Below the pieces are notes generated by a model. That model made no database searches, was not told where the DNA came from, and worked only from the letters and a program-made list of their open reading frames with translations. Positions 1 through 9,029 of a DNA stretch of 64,000 nt are shown here, one piece after another (position 1 is the first letter of the stretch; every line of letters starts with the position of its first letter). This DNA comes from Ralstonia pickettii DTP0602 (GTDB taxonomy: Bacteria > Pseudomonadota > Gammaproteobacteria > Burkholderiales > Burkholderiaceae), in the NCBI GenBank assembly GCA_000471925.1, contig CP006667.1, forward strand, positions 1,798,001 through 1,862,000, given 5' to 3'. Made by a program: the position numbers and the translations under genes.

Positions 1-429
1 TCGGGTCCCGCGCTCGTTTCCGCATTGAACGAGGGAGTCAGTCTGGTCAAACCGAGCCTGGCCGAACTACGTGAGTTGACTGGCTTGCCATTGCACGGTG
101 AAGAAGAGTGGCGCAATGCCGCGTTGGAAGTTGTCCGAGACGGGCGCGCGCAGATGGTGGCACTTACGCTCGGCGAGCAGGGCGCATTGCTGGTGACCGC
201 GGATCAGACCTTTCGAGCGCCAGCCTTGCCTACGCCAGTGTCCAGTTCTATCGGGGCGGGCGACAGCTTCCTTGCTGCAATGGTCTGGGCGCTGAAGCGT
301 CACGCAAGCAAGAAGGAGGCATTCCACTATGGGCTGGCGGCCGCTTCTGCGACGTTGCTGAGTGCGGGAACAGGGCTTTGTCAGCGCGCAGACGTCGACC
401 GGAAGTACCGGGAAATCTCTGGGGGATGA
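1..429 (+). CDS. PfkB-family sugar kinase, C-terminal part (cut by window edge)
   Basis: The reading frame is open from the first base of the window, so the gene starts upstream and only about 142 C-terminal residues are present. The segment carries the PfkB signature GAGDSF, in which the Asp is the catalytic base and the Gly-rich turn forms the anion hole. It is preceded by the usual 'VTLGEQGALL'-type strand and followed by the helical C-terminus. The family phosphorylates sugars or sugar phosphates; 6-phosphofructokinase II or 1-phosphofructokinase are the likeliest roles because such genes sit beside USP clusters. The substrate cannot be read from this fragment. The stop codon is TGA at 427-429. 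Confidence 0.85.
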   Translation, partial: SGPALVSALNEGVSLVKPSLAELRELTGLPLHGEEEWRNAALEVVRDGRAQMVALTLGEQGALLVTADQTFRAPALPTPVSSSIGAGDSFLAAMVWALKRHASKKEAFHYGLAAASATLLSAGTGLCQRADVDRKYREISGG

Positions 430-990
430 AACCTGGGACAGGACAAGCGTTGGAGCATCGCAGCAAACGGTGATGCCTGCACCGCTCACTTCGCGCCCGT
501 CGCTTCAGAGACTGTTTCGCACGAATCAGTCTCGATCAGTTCGCCGCGAACGGCTACGTCCGCGGAGTTGCTGTCTGGCTACATGGCGCAGACCCGGGCT
601 CCCGCAGTTGCGGCTCGTGAACAGGAGTTCTTTTCGCTTTCCCGGCTCGACTCTCGGCCGCCTTGTCGAACGTGTGGTACGCGGAGACACTGTCGTCCAG
701 TTGCGCTGCCCGCGGCTTGCGGAGGGAGCATGGGAGGAACCCCATTCAGGGCAGATCGTGATCAACGCCGCGCGTCGGCAGCGGGGAGCGCGGATCCTTG
801 ATCCATGGCAAATAGCCTAGGTGGTTCGGGTCTTATATTGGATTTGCAGCAGGACGTAAAAGTCCCCAATGAGTTCGATGCCGGCGGGTACTGGGTGCAG
901 CTGGTTTCACATTTAAAACCGGAATTGCGACAGGGTGGTTTCTTCTCGCGAGATCCGATCGTCAAGTTATCTAATTGCTTGGGGGAAACT
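430..990. other. gap with no gene that can be supported
   Basis: About 560 bases lie between the kinase and the next credible start. Open frames cross it on both strands (for example 362-820 plus), but they change frame against each other, have no good ribosome site and show no family motif. An Arg-rich reading around 640-800 could be a decayed gene. I see no terminator or promoter I would defend. Confidence 0.4.
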
Positions 991-1224
991 ATGTCAATCC
1001 ATAATATTTGCGTCGCACCAGCTCATCTTGGTTGGACCATCCGTGCTGAAGATAACGCAGCTGTGGGCAAGTCCTTTGGCTCGCTTAATGAAGCCATAGA
1101 AGCAGCTACAGATATCGCAAAGCTAGAGAGGGCCGAACTCGTCGTCTATGGGCTTGACGGCAGGCTCCGGCTGCGACGTTCCTTCAGTGAACGAACGTCG
1201 GAAGCCACTTCGTTCTCGCGTTGA
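991..1224 (+). CDS. small DUF2188-like protein
   Basis: A 77-residue protein resembling DUF2188 proteins: a short 'GWTIRAEDNAAVGKSF' strand pair, then 'EAIEAATDIAKLE' helix, then 'AELVVYGLDGRLRLRRSF', which matches the family's closing pattern of a strand ending in a G-x-DG turn. The frame is open to 805, but ATG 991 is chosen because it has the purine-rich GGGGGAA just upstream and the DUF2188-like similarity begins here. The role of the family is unknown. It stands alone on the plus strand, followed by a gene-free stretch. Confidence 0.65.
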   Translation: MSIHNICVAPAHLGWTIRAEDNAAVGKSFGSLNEAIEAATDIAKLERAELVVYGLDGRLRLRRSFSERTSEATSFSR

Positions 1225-1892
1225 ACGGAGGAGAGTGTCGAGGTAGCCGTTGGAGCCGCACTTAGCGGGCATGTCTGCGCCAGGCCTTGCAGAGTTTGCC
1301 GCGAGGGACCGGTCAGACAGACTGACGCCGGGGCCATCAGGCTTGTCCGGCTCTGCGCAAATTCTTGCTAACGTGATCACAAAGCGAGGCGATGCAAACG
1401 TTCAAATATCGGCCGCCAATCGAGACGTTATCAAACGATTTTATTCAGCCCACACATGGAAGATGATCGCACGCGAACAACTTCGCTTCGTTCTACGGCA
1501 AGGCAAGGCTGCAATCTCTTTGGCTGCATTGCAGACTTTCGCTGCATTGGCGTCATTGACCGCTTCCGGCCCCTTATCTGACGATCGTTCGAATTGTTCG
1601 AATTGAGCCGACAGTCCGGATTGTCCAAAAAGACAGTCCCTCGCCCTGGGCTGCTTAGCGATGCACAAAGTACGTGACGGCAACCGCCGTGCTCGGCGTG
1701 GCCGTGCTTGCTAGGTGCGGTCGTCCTTTTGGGCGCCGATAGTCGTGTCGCCATCAGATCCACGGCTTCCCCGTCCAAGACGTGGTACGTTGTGCGAGAA
1801 GCATTGCCGATAATGCGCCAGGTTCCGAGCCGATGCCATAGCGCTGCTGCATTCGCCTTCGGCCCCGCGTTCGTGAGCGGATCCGCGGGGGC
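1225..1892. other. gap with no gene that can be supported
   Basis: About 670 bases separate the DUF2188-like gene from the end of the convergent alcohol dehydrogenase gene. An open frame at 1250-1606 (plus) ends in a helix-rich segment but has no recognisable motif or ribosome site. The opposing minus-strand frames look like shadows. No hairpin plus T-run terminator was seen. Confidence 0.4.
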
Positions 1893-2894
1893 TCAGGGAA
1901 GAATAGTCAGGACGGCGGCGCCAGCCAGTCGGCCCTCGCGCATGTCGGCCAGTGCAACATTGGCCTGTTCGAGCGGGTAGGCTGTGGTATGGATCTTCAG
2001 CGGCGTGCGGGCTGCGATCTCCATCAGCGCGTCGCCGTCGGCACGCGTCAGGTTGGCCACGGAGCACAGGCGCCGCTCTTCCCACAGAAGCGAATAGGGC
2101 ATGGCGGGGATGTCGCTCATATGGATACCGCCACAGACTACGATGCCCCCCTTTTCTACCGCGCGTAGCGCACGCGGCACCAGCTCCCCCAGCGGGGCGA
2201 AGATCAGCCCCGCATCCAGCGGCACCGGTGCGTCGAGATCGCTGGCACCGGCCCAGCATGCACCTGTGCGGCGAGCCAGCTGCTGTGCAGCGTTGTCTCC
2301 CGCGCGAGTGAAGGCATAGACCTCCCGGCCCTGCGACACGGCAATCTGCGTCACCAGGTGGGCCGCCGCGCCGAATCCGTAAATGCCGATGCGGCGCGCG
2401 TCGCCCGCCATATGTAGAGTGCGATAGCCGATCAGGCCGGCACAGAGCAGTGGTGCGGCGTGCTCGTTGTCATAGCTGGCGGGAATGCCGAAGCAGTAGC
2501 GGCTGTCGGCTACAACGTACTCCGCGTAGCCGCCGTCGCGCGTATAGCCGGTGAATTGCGGCGCGTCGCAGAGATTTTCACGCTGCCGATGGCAGAATCT
2601 GCACTGGCCGCAGGTATGGCCCAGCCACGGCACGCCGACACGGTCGCCTTGCCTGAGTGCGGTGACACCGCTTCCGCACGTTTCGACCGTACCGACGACT
2701 TCGTGCCCCGGAATGAGCGCAGGCTTGGGGTGGCGTAGGTCGCCGTCGACAATATGGAGGTCGGTGCGGCATACGCCACAAGCTGCAACCGCTATGCGTA
2801 CCTCACCCGGTCCCGGCTCGGGGACCGGCACACGCCCCAAGCGCAGGGGCAGCCCCGCACCTTCGAACTGCATCGCTCGCATGATCTCCTGCAT
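1893..2894 (-). CDS. zinc-dependent alcohol dehydrogenase
   Basis: A 333-residue medium-chain dehydrogenase that would oxidise an alcohol or reduce an aldehyde with NAD(P). Visible features are the catalytic zinc ligands in 'CGVCRTDLH' and 'GHEVVG' near residues 38-70, the structural zinc loop 'CGQCRFCHRQRENLC' near 95-109, and a coenzyme-binding segment 'IGIYGFGAAAH' near 165. Length is normal for the single-chain AdhA-like branch. It lies 31 bases after the USP gene in the same direction, so the pair is probably one transcript driven by the FNR-like site at 3465. A fermentative, NAD-regenerating job at low oxygen fits the setting but is inferred. A fossil of a second copy is at 42140-42285. 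Confidence 0.9.
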   Translation of the reverse strand: MQEIMRAMQFEGAGLPLRLGRVPVPEPGPGEVRIAVAACGVCRTDLHIVDGDLRHPKPALIPGHEVVGTVETCGSGVTALRQGDRVGVPWLGHTCGQCRFCHRQRENLCDAPQFTGYTRDGGYAEYVVADSRYCFGIPASYDNEHAAPLLCAGLIGYRTLHMAGDARRIGIYGFGAAAHLVTQIAVSQGREVYAFTRAGDNAAQQLARRTGACWAGASDLDAPVPLDAGLIFAPLGELVPRALRAVEKGGIVVCGGIHMSDIPAMPYSLLWEERRLCSVANLTRADGDALMEIAARTPLKIHTTAYPLEQANVALADMREGRLAGAAVLTILP

Positions 2895-2925
2895 GGCACG
2901 GTCCTTGTTGGTGCTCGGGTCGGGG

Positions 2926-3381
2926 TCAGCCTTCGATCTCGCTACGGACCAGCAGCACCGGCCTGATGGTCTGCGCGAGGACGCCTTCTGACACGCTGCC
3001 CATCAGCACGCGCCTGACGCCGCGCCGGCCATGGGTCCAGAAAGCGATCATGTCAGCATTCCGGGTGTTGGCTTCGTTGACGATGGTCGACGAGATCCGG
3101 CCTGGGGCCACCGGCTTCTCGTCCAACTGCGCATTGCACCGGATACCGGCTTCGCTAAGGTGGGCTGTGGTCGCATCCAATGCCTTGCGGCCATGAGAGA
3201 CCAGCTTGTTGACCAGTTCGTGCGGGTCGAAATAGCCGGCCTCGAAGTAGATGTCGCTGTCGTCCACCACGTACAGCACCTTGACTTCCGCGTTGGTGGC
3301 CCGGCCGATGGCGATGGCCTGGCTGAGCGCCAGGTCGGAGGACCGGCTGCCGTCCACGGCAAGCAGGATGCGCTTATACAT
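2926..3381 (-). CDS. universal stress protein, single domain
   Basis: A 151-residue UspA-fold protein starting MYKRILLAVDGS. The frame is open to 3411, but the ATG at 3381 is chosen because AGGAAG lies nine bases ahead and all USPs here begin at this point. The C-terminal nucleotide loop reads W-TH-G-RRGVRRVLM-GS, so it follows the usual G-x2-G-x9-G-S pattern except that the first Gly is Trp, which may alter ATP binding. USPs of this type are cytoplasmic stress and persistence proteins that bind ATP or act as adaptors. It is the first gene of a two-gene unit with the alcohol dehydrogenase. Confidence 0.92.
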   Translation of the reverse strand: MYKRILLAVDGSRSSDLALSQAIAIGRATNAEVKVLYVVDDSDIYFEAGYFDPHELVNKLVSHGRKALDATTAHLSEAGIRCNAQLDEKPVAPGRISSTIVNEANTRNADMIAFWTHGRRGVRRVLMGSVSEGVLAQTIRPVLLVRSEIEG

Positions 3382-3437
3382 GAGATGTCTTCCTGAGGGG
3401 GATTGACCCAAGTCCCTTATTAGGATTCTATGTAATC

Positions 3438-3478
3438 AGCGTAGATGGCGACGGTGGATTCGGGTTGACATGGCTCAA
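3438..3478 (-). promoter_or_regulatory. FNR-like class II promoter for usp/adh
   Basis: The palindrome TTGAC-ATGG-CTCAA at 3465-3478 is a near match to TTGAT-N4-ATCAA. On the minus strand it is followed, after 21 nt, by TACGCT at 3438-3443 as a -10 hexamer. This places the box near -41.5 of the USP gene at 3381. The same geometry recurs across the window. Confidence 0.65.
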
Positions 3479-3529
3479 CGCCGGCCGCGGGGCGATGGAA
3501 TCCTGAGTAGGCGAGCACCGGTCTCTGCG

Positions 3530-6244
3530 CTACACGTTGCACCGCCGGCTCCACCATTTGTCCAGCTCCACCGCAATCGTCAATGTCAGCGCGAGCGACA
3601 ACAGCCCGGCCCACGTCGTAGCCGACACAGGTGTGAGGCTAAGCGTGTCACTTAGCCCGGGTATGTACATGGCAGCGATATGGAATGACTGGGCGGCCAG
3701 TACGCTGGCCACCAGCATCGGATTGGCGAAGACCCCCTGTCGGAATACGGAGTGGCGCTCCGAACGGCTACTAAACGTCTGCAAGTTCTCAAACAGCACA
3801 AACAGCAGCAGCAATTGGTTGCGTGCCTCGTCTATGTGATAGCCGCGGTCGAGCAGCCAGTAGAAAGTTGCGAATCCCCCTACGCCCATGACAAGAGTCG
3901 AATAGCAGATGCGGCGGATCATTACGCGGTCAAAGATCGGTTCCCGGGGCTTGCGCGCCGGATACGACAGTTCATCGCCTTCCGCGTGCTCGGTAGCCAG
4001 AGCCACATCCTGGATGCCATTGGTCACGAGGTTGAGCCACAGCAGCTGCACCGGCAGCAATGGCATTGGCAGACCCAGGGGAATCGCCAGCAGAAACAGA
4101 ACCACTTCGGCCGCGCCGGTGGAAACCACCATGAAGATGACTTTGCGAATGTTCGCGTACGCCACCCTGCCTTCATGGATGCCGTTGACGATGGACGCAA
4201 AGTTGTCATCGGTGAGGACAATGTCTGCGCTTTCCTTCGCCACTTCAGTTCCCTTTCGGCCCATGGCCACACCGACGTGTGCGTGCTTGAGCGCAGGAGC
4301 GTCGTTGACGCCGTCGCCAGTGACTGCCACGAAATGGCCGGTTCTTGCCAGCGACAGGACAATGGACAGCTTTTGGTCCGGACTGACGCGGGCGTAGATG
4401 CGCGCACGGTGGGTCAGTTGGTCGAGTCCGTGCGGCCCCTCGCTCTCGGCCTGGCGCACCTGCTCGCCCGTCACGACCTGGTCCGCGGTAAAGCGTAGCC
4501 CCGCCTGCGCTCCAATTGCGCTGGCCGTCAACGGATCGTCGCCAGTCACCATCGCCACGTCGATGCCGGCGCTGTAGCAGCGTCGGATAGCCTCGGGGAC
4601 CTCTGGACGAACCGGATCCTTCATGCCTGCCATTCCCAGAAAGGTCAGGTTGACCAGGTGCCCGTGTCCGTAGGACCCGTCCGGCTCTGCATCAATCGTG
4701 CCTTCAGCGAACGCCAGCACGCGTAGTCCTTGGGCGGCCAGCGCTGCTTTTCCCCGAAGCAGTGCCTCGCGCCGGATCGGCACGGCATGGCCGCGAGCAG
4801 CCGCCTGGTCGCACATGGCGATCAGCGTCTCGGGCGCTCCCTTGACGAACACGCGGATCGTCTCTTCGTGCCGGTGGAACGAGGCCGCGTACCGCAGGTC
4901 TGGCTCATACGGGATACGGCCCACCAAGGGGTACCGCTGTCGGATCTCATTGGCTACGGTGCCTCCCTTGTGCGCTGCGGCCAGCAGCGCCACGTCCACG
5001 CTGTCCCCGGTGCCAGTCCAGCCGTCGCGCTCCCTGGATAGTTGGGCCTCGTTTGGCAGCGCCGCGGCCCTTAGCAGGGCCGCTACCCGCGTTCTCGCGT
5101 CCTGGTCGGTGGTGCCGGCCGCGTGGATCGTGCAGTTGTCCAGGTCGTGCCCGACGTCGCAGGAAAACGCCGTGCCGTCGGGAAGCCGGATATCGGTGAC
5201 GACAAGCTCGTTCATGGTCAGGGTGCCGGTCTTGTCGGTGGCGATCATGGTGCAGGAGCCAAGCGACTCCACGGCGGGCATTTTGCGCACGATCACGTGG
5301 GCCTTTGCCATCCGCCGCATGCTGATCGCCAGCGCCACCGAAATGGCGACGGGCAGTCCTTCGGGGATCGCGCTCACCGCCAGTCCGACCGACATCATGA
5401 ACAGTTCGCGCAATGCCATGCCGCGCAGCATACCCACCAACACTAGCAACGAGACAGCCACGCCTACCGCCACCGCGATCAGTCGGGAAAAACGCTGGAG
5501 CCTGAGAATCAAAGGTGGCTGCGAGATGGATTCGCGGCCCAGTTCCCGCGCAATCCGGCCAATTTGCGTGGCAGCGCCAGTTGCCACCACGATGCCGTGG
5601 CCCCTGCCGCGGAGCACCACCGTGCCGGCGAAGGTCAGGCACTGGCGGGCGCTCGCTGTGGCGTTGCTGGGATCACATGCGGAGAGCTTGCGCACCGGTA
5701 GCGATTCGCCGGTCAGCAGGGATTCATCGCACTGCAGGTCAATGGTGTAGGTCAGTTTCAGGTCGGCCGGCACTCGGCTGCCGGCTTCCAGCACCACCAG
5801 GTCACCCGGTACCAGGGTACTTGCGTCGATCTCCTGCTGCACGCCGTCCCGGATCACCGGGGCACGGGGCTGCTCCATCTTGCGCAGCGCCACGGTCGCC
5901 TTGTCCGCCGTATGCTCCTGTGCGGTGCCGATGACTCCGTTAAGCAGCAGTACTGCCCCAATGAACAGTGCGTCCTTCAGGTCACCCAATGCGAGCGACA
6001 CCGCTGCCGCGGCCAGGAGGATGTAAATAAGCGGACTGAGGAACTGGCGCAGAAACAGCGCGACAACCGACCTCGGGGCCGCCTGAGGCAGCACATTGCG
6101 GCCCACCTCGGCCAGCCGCGCACGAGCCTGCGCGGTGGTCAGGCCGGGTGGGACGTGCCCCGGATCTATGCCATCCCGAGTACCGTAATGTTCTTCGTCA
6201 GATCGGGGGCGATCCGTTTGCAACGCGCTGGAGCGATTTTGCAT
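3530..6244 (-). CDS. P-type cation ATPase, Ca-type (P2)
   Basis: A 904-residue inner-membrane cation pump. In order it shows an N-terminal cytoplasmic segment, paired membrane helices near 70-105, the actuator motif LTGES near 177-181, the P2-type 'PEGLP' in membrane helix 4 near 294-298, the phosphorylated Asp337 in DKTGTLT, the hinge 'TGDGVNDAP', and 'LLWLNLVTNGIQD' in helix 6, then four C-terminal helices. This is the SERCA/PMR1-like branch, which moves Ca2+, Na+ or Mn2+; the ion cannot be fixed from sequence. The frame runs up to 6334, but the ATG at 6244 gives a normal N-terminus. It is divergent from the metallo-hydrolase gene and shares its FNR-like site. Confidence 0.9.
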   Translation of the reverse strand: MQNRSSALQTDRPRSDEEHYGTRDGIDPGHVPPGLTTAQARARLAEVGRNVLPQAAPRSVVALFLRQFLSPLIYILLAAAAVSLALGDLKDALFIGAVLLLNGVIGTAQEHTADKATVALRKMEQPRAPVIRDGVQQEIDASTLVPGDLVVLEAGSRVPADLKLTYTIDLQCDESLLTGESLPVRKLSACDPSNATASARQCLTFAGTVVLRGRGHGIVVATGAATQIGRIARELGRESISQPPLILRLQRFSRLIAVAVGVAVSLLVLVGMLRGMALRELFMMSVGLAVSAIPEGLPVAISVALAISMRRMAKAHVIVRKMPAVESLGSCTMIATDKTGTLTMNELVVTDIRLPDGTAFSCDVGHDLDNCTIHAAGTTDQDARTRVAALLRAAALPNEAQLSRERDGWTGTGDSVDVALLAAAHKGGTVANEIRQRYPLVGRIPYEPDLRYAASFHRHEETIRVFVKGAPETLIAMCDQAAARGHAVPIRREALLRGKAALAAQGLRVLAFAEGTIDAEPDGSYGHGHLVNLTFLGMAGMKDPVRPEVPEAIRRCYSAGIDVAMVTGDDPLTASAIGAQAGLRFTADQVVTGEQVRQAESEGPHGLDQLTHRARIYARVSPDQKLSIVLSLARTGHFVAVTGDGVNDAPALKHAHVGVAMGRKGTEVAKESADIVLTDDNFASIVNGIHEGRVAYANIRKVIFMVVSTGAAEVVLFLLAIPLGLPMPLLPVQLLWLNLVTNGIQDVALATEHAEGDELSYPARKPREPIFDRVMIRRICYSTLVMGVGGFATFYWLLDRGYHIDEARNQLLLLFVLFENLQTFSSRSERHSVFRQGVFANPMLVASVLAAQSFHIAAMYIPGLSDTLSLTPVSATTWAGLLSLALTLTIAVELDKWWSRRCNV

Positions 6245-6340
6245 GAGGTTTCCCAAGGTATGCTCGGCGCGGGACCACGCGTGCGGACTTCTGTCGGCCC
6301 TGCGCGTACGACACGTGCGGCGAGGGCCGGACACTGTTCA

Positions 6341-6408
6341 AGCGTAGGTACTCGCGTGTCCGCATGATTGATCCGTATCAACCACCACTCGGTTCCCCCT
6401 CCTAGACT
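6341..6408. promoter_or_regulatory. bidirectional FNR-like promoter
   Basis: A perfect palindrome TTGAT-CCGT-ATCAA sits at 6368-6381. It has a -10-like hexamer exactly 21 nt away on both sides: TACGCT on the minus strand (6341-6346) toward the P-type ATPase, and TAGACT on the plus strand (6403-6408) toward the metallo-hydrolase at 6476. One regulator dimer could therefore drive both divergent genes. Confidence 0.78.
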
Positions 6409-6475
6409 GGCTGTATCGGCCAGCGGCACCCGTGGCGGGACCAACGGCTTCGCGCAAGCGTCAAAGGACACCAGC

Positions 6476-7834
6476 ATGCAACTGCAATTCCTCGGCGCGA
6501 CCGATACGGTCACCGGCTCCAAGTACCTGCTCGATACCGGTAGTCACCAGGTCATGGTCGACTGCGGCCTGTTCCAGGGATACAAGACCTTGCGACTTCG
6601 CAACTGGGACCCACTGCCGCTCGATCCGGCCAAGCTCGACGCCGTGGTGCTGACCCATGCCCACATCGACCACAGCGGGTATTTGCCCCTGCTGGTGCGG
6701 AACGGCTTCCGCGGCAGCGTGTACTGCACCATGGGCACCGCGCAGCTGTGCGGCATCCTATTGCCAGACAGCGCCCACCTGGCGGAAGAAGACGCCGCTT
6801 ACGCGAACCGCAAGGGTTTTTCGCGTCACCGGCCCGCATTGCCTCTTTACACTGCCGCCGACGCTGCACGAGCAATGCGGCGGCTCCAGCCGATGCAGTT
6901 CGGCAAGCGCTTCCAGGTAGTGCCCGGCGTAGAGGCGGAGTTTGCCCGGGCCGGACATATCATCGGGGCAGCTATCGTCACGTTGTTCGTCGACGGCAAG
7001 CGTATCGTCTTCTCAGGCGACCTCGGGCGGCAGCAAGACATTGTCATGCGCGCGCCGGAAATGGTGCGTCTGGCGGATTACCTGCTGGTGGAGTCCACCT
7101 ATGGCGACCGGCGGCATCCGGACGACGACCCGCTCGATGTGCTCGGCGAGATAGTCAGCCGGACAATTGGCCGCGGCGGCAGCTTGATCATCCCCGCTTT
7201 CGCGGTGGGGCGCACGCAGAGCCTGTTGTACTGCCTGCACCGCCTGCGCGAGCTCAAGCGAATCCCCGACGTGCCGGTGTACCTCAACAGCCCGATGGCC
7301 ATCGACGCGACCATGATTTTCTCGCTGCATCCGGAAGAGCTGCGCATCAGCCGCGAAGAGTGCGCCGCAGCCTGCAATCTCGCCACCCCGGTGCAGAGCA
7401 TGGAGCAGTCGATCTGGTTGAACCACGACCGAAGTCCCAAGATCATCCTGGCTGGCAGCGGCATGGCTACCGGTGGTCGTGTGGTCCACCATCTTGCCGC
7501 CTACGGTCCGAACCCTCGCAACACCATCCTGCTTTCCGGCTTCCAGGCGGCGGGTACGCGCGGCGCAGCGCTGGCCGCAGGCCGGCGCGACATCCGCGTC
7601 CATGGCAAGGACATCGCCGTGCATGCGTCGGTGGAGCAGGTGGAGAACCTGTCCGCACATGCCGATGCCGCGGAACTTATGACCTGGCTTGGCGGCTTTC
7701 ACCAGGCGCCGCGGCGTACGTTTGTTGTCCACGGCGAGCCACAGGCAAGCGACGCGCTGCGCCAGCTTATTGAGCGCGACCTGCGCTGGGCGGTCACCAT
7801 GCCGGAGTATCGGCGGTCCTACCCGCTCGATTGA
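6476..7834 (+). CDS. MBL-fold metallo-hydrolase with beta-CASP domain (RNA-processing type)
   Basis: A 452-residue enzyme of the CPSF/RNase J-like branch of metallo-beta-lactamases. The zinc-binding motif HAHIDHSG is near residue 60, further ligands follow in 'AGHIIGAA' and 'FSGDLGR', and the beta-CASP region carries 'GRTQSLL', 'LAGSGMATGGRV' and the closing 'HADAAEL' and 'VHGEP' motifs. The family hydrolyses phosphodiester bonds in RNA or nucleotides. The frame is open to 6368, but ATG 6476 is preferred because AAAGGA precedes it and family similarity begins directly. It is followed 61 bases later by a tandem USP gene, probably on the same transcript from the FNR-like promoter at 6341-6408. 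Confidence 0.9.
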   Translation: MQLQFLGATDTVTGSKYLLDTGSHQVMVDCGLFQGYKTLRLRNWDPLPLDPAKLDAVVLTHAHIDHSGYLPLLVRNGFRGSVYCTMGTAQLCGILLPDSAHLAEEDAAYANRKGFSRHRPALPLYTAADAARAMRRLQPMQFGKRFQVVPGVEAEFARAGHIIGAAIVTLFVDGKRIVFSGDLGRQQDIVMRAPEMVRLADYLLVESTYGDRRHPDDDPLDVLGEIVSRTIGRGGSLIIPAFAVGRTQSLLYCLHRLRELKRIPDVPVYLNSPMAIDATMIFSLHPEELRISREECAAACNLATPVQSMEQSIWLNHDRSPKIILAGSGMATGGRVVHHLAAYGPNPRNTILLSGFQAAGTRGAALAAGRRDIRVHGKDIAVHASVEQVENLSAHADAAELMTWLGGFHQAPRRTFVVHGEPQASDALRQLIERDLRWAVTMPEYRRSYPLD

Positions 7835-7895
7835 TCCAGCCCGGCGCCTGCCCTATGCATTTTTCGTCACGTCGGCCAAACCACGGAATCACGTC

Positions 7896-8738
7896 ATGGA
7901 CTTTAGAAGCATCCTCGTCGACCTCAGCGCAGATGCTGCCCGGTCGGCACGCATTGAAACAGCGGCACGGGCTGCCGCGAAATTTGGCGGCAGCGTGGTC
8001 GGACTGACTGCAACTGGAACAAACCTGGAGCCGTTTCGTGGGGCGGGCGAAGAAGCCGGGCAATACGCGGCGCTTGCCGCCAGCCAGCTGCACAAACTGG
8101 TTGCCGGTCACAAGGAAGCCCTCGACACGCTGACCGAGCAAGTTTCGCCGGACATTCCTACCCGGCATATCGTTATCGACGCCGAGTCCGGCTGGGCGCT
8201 TGCCGACGAGGGCCGTTTCGCCGATCTCATCCTTCCCGCACCGCCGTCGGCGGATGCCGATGTGCCGGCGCTGCTGGCCGGGGTTGCGGAGTATGCGATG
8301 CTCAATGCCGGCCGGCCCATCTTGCTGGTGCCGGGCGCGGCCGGCCCGCGATTTGGTGGCCATGTGGCCATCGCATGGAACGGCGGCCGAGAGGCCGCGC
8401 GGGCGGTAGCGGACGCATTGCCGTGGCTCGAGCATGCCAGTGCTGTTTCCGTCCTGGTGGTCAGCGCAGGCAAGTATGGTGCTGCCATTGAGAAAGAGGC
8501 CTACCGTGACAGCGGGAACCGGCTGACAGCGTGGCTGGCCAGCCATGACATCAATGCCAATCTCCTTGTCGGGGAGGGCGACCCCGACCACGTTCTGCTG
8601 CAACTTGCTTGCAAGGTACAGGCCGACCTGCTGGTCGCCGGCGGCTATGGCCGTTCCCGGCTGAAGGAGCTTGTGCTGGGTGGCACCACCCGCGCCCTGC
8701 TGCGCCAGTCATCTTTGCCAGTCTTCATGTCGCACTGA
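7896..8738 (+). CDS. universal stress protein, tandem domain
   Basis: A 280-residue protein with two UspA units. The N-terminal unit starts MDFRSILVDLS and has a degenerate nucleotide loop. The C-terminal unit keeps G-GY-G-RSRLKELVL-GG near residues 250-265 and ends in 'PVFMSH', like the other tandem USPs at 42313 and 46758. ATG 7896 is chosen over upstream in-frame codons that lie inside the previous gene. It is the second gene after the metallo-hydrolase and is followed by a strong hairpin at 8788-8820 that could end the transcript. Confidence 0.9.
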   Translation: MDFRSILVDLSADAARSARIETAARAAAKFGGSVVGLTATGTNLEPFRGAGEEAGQYAALAASQLHKLVAGHKEALDTLTEQVSPDIPTRHIVIDAESGWALADEGRFADLILPAPPSADADVPALLAGVAEYAMLNAGRPILLVPGAAGPRFGGHVAIAWNGGREAARAVADALPWLEHASAVSVLVVSAGKYGAAIEKEAYRDSGNRLTAWLASHDINANLLVGEGDPDHVLLQLACKVQADLLVAGGYGRSRLKELVLGGTTRALLRQSSLPVFMSH

Positions 8739-8787
8739 GGGGTGACCGCTGCCAGTGGGGCAGCGCACGGCCTGGCCGCAGGCGCTT

Positions 8788-8820
8788 CGTTCGGCCGGCA
8801 TATTGCGTGCCGGCCGAACG
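8788..8820 (+). terminator. strong hairpin, probable terminator
   Basis: A perfect 13-bp stem, CGTTCGGCCGGCA paired with TGCCGGCCGAACG, closes a 7-nt loop, 50 bases after the USP stop. The following bases (ttggttt) are T-rich but not a clean T-run, so Rho-independent action is likely, not certain. Confidence 0.65.
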
Positions 8821-9029
8821 TTGGTTTGCCGACATACCCGAGCCGTTTCCTGATCTAGTGTCTAACATGCGTGACTCAGCCGGTGTCGGCACACGGGTTG
8901 TGGCTCCGACGTTGCCTGCAACTGCGAGATTCCGGTTTTGAGCCGCATCGAGCACAACTCGCTTCTCGTGCAGTTGCCTTTCCGCGCACAAACTCTATAG
9001 TCCATTGGCAAGGTAACAGAGACGAGAGC

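Noticed and set aside
362..820. 152-codon open frame after the PfkB gene
   Set aside because: It begins inside the kinase gene, has no ribosome site or motif and is Arg-rich, as expected of a GC-rich shadow frame.
3401..3414. TTGACCCAAGTCCC ahead of the USP gene
   Set aside because: Only the first half-site matches, and it lies between the better site and the start codon, without the standard spacing.
3752..4498. Long plus-strand frame opposite the Ca-type ATPase
   Set aside because: It is the complement of a well-supported ATPase gene and matches no family.
7831..7844. TTGATCCAGCCCGG, like the FNR-like site at 60238
   Set aside because: It overlaps the metallo-hydrolase stop, its second half-site is poor, and there is no TAnnnT at the 21-nt distance.
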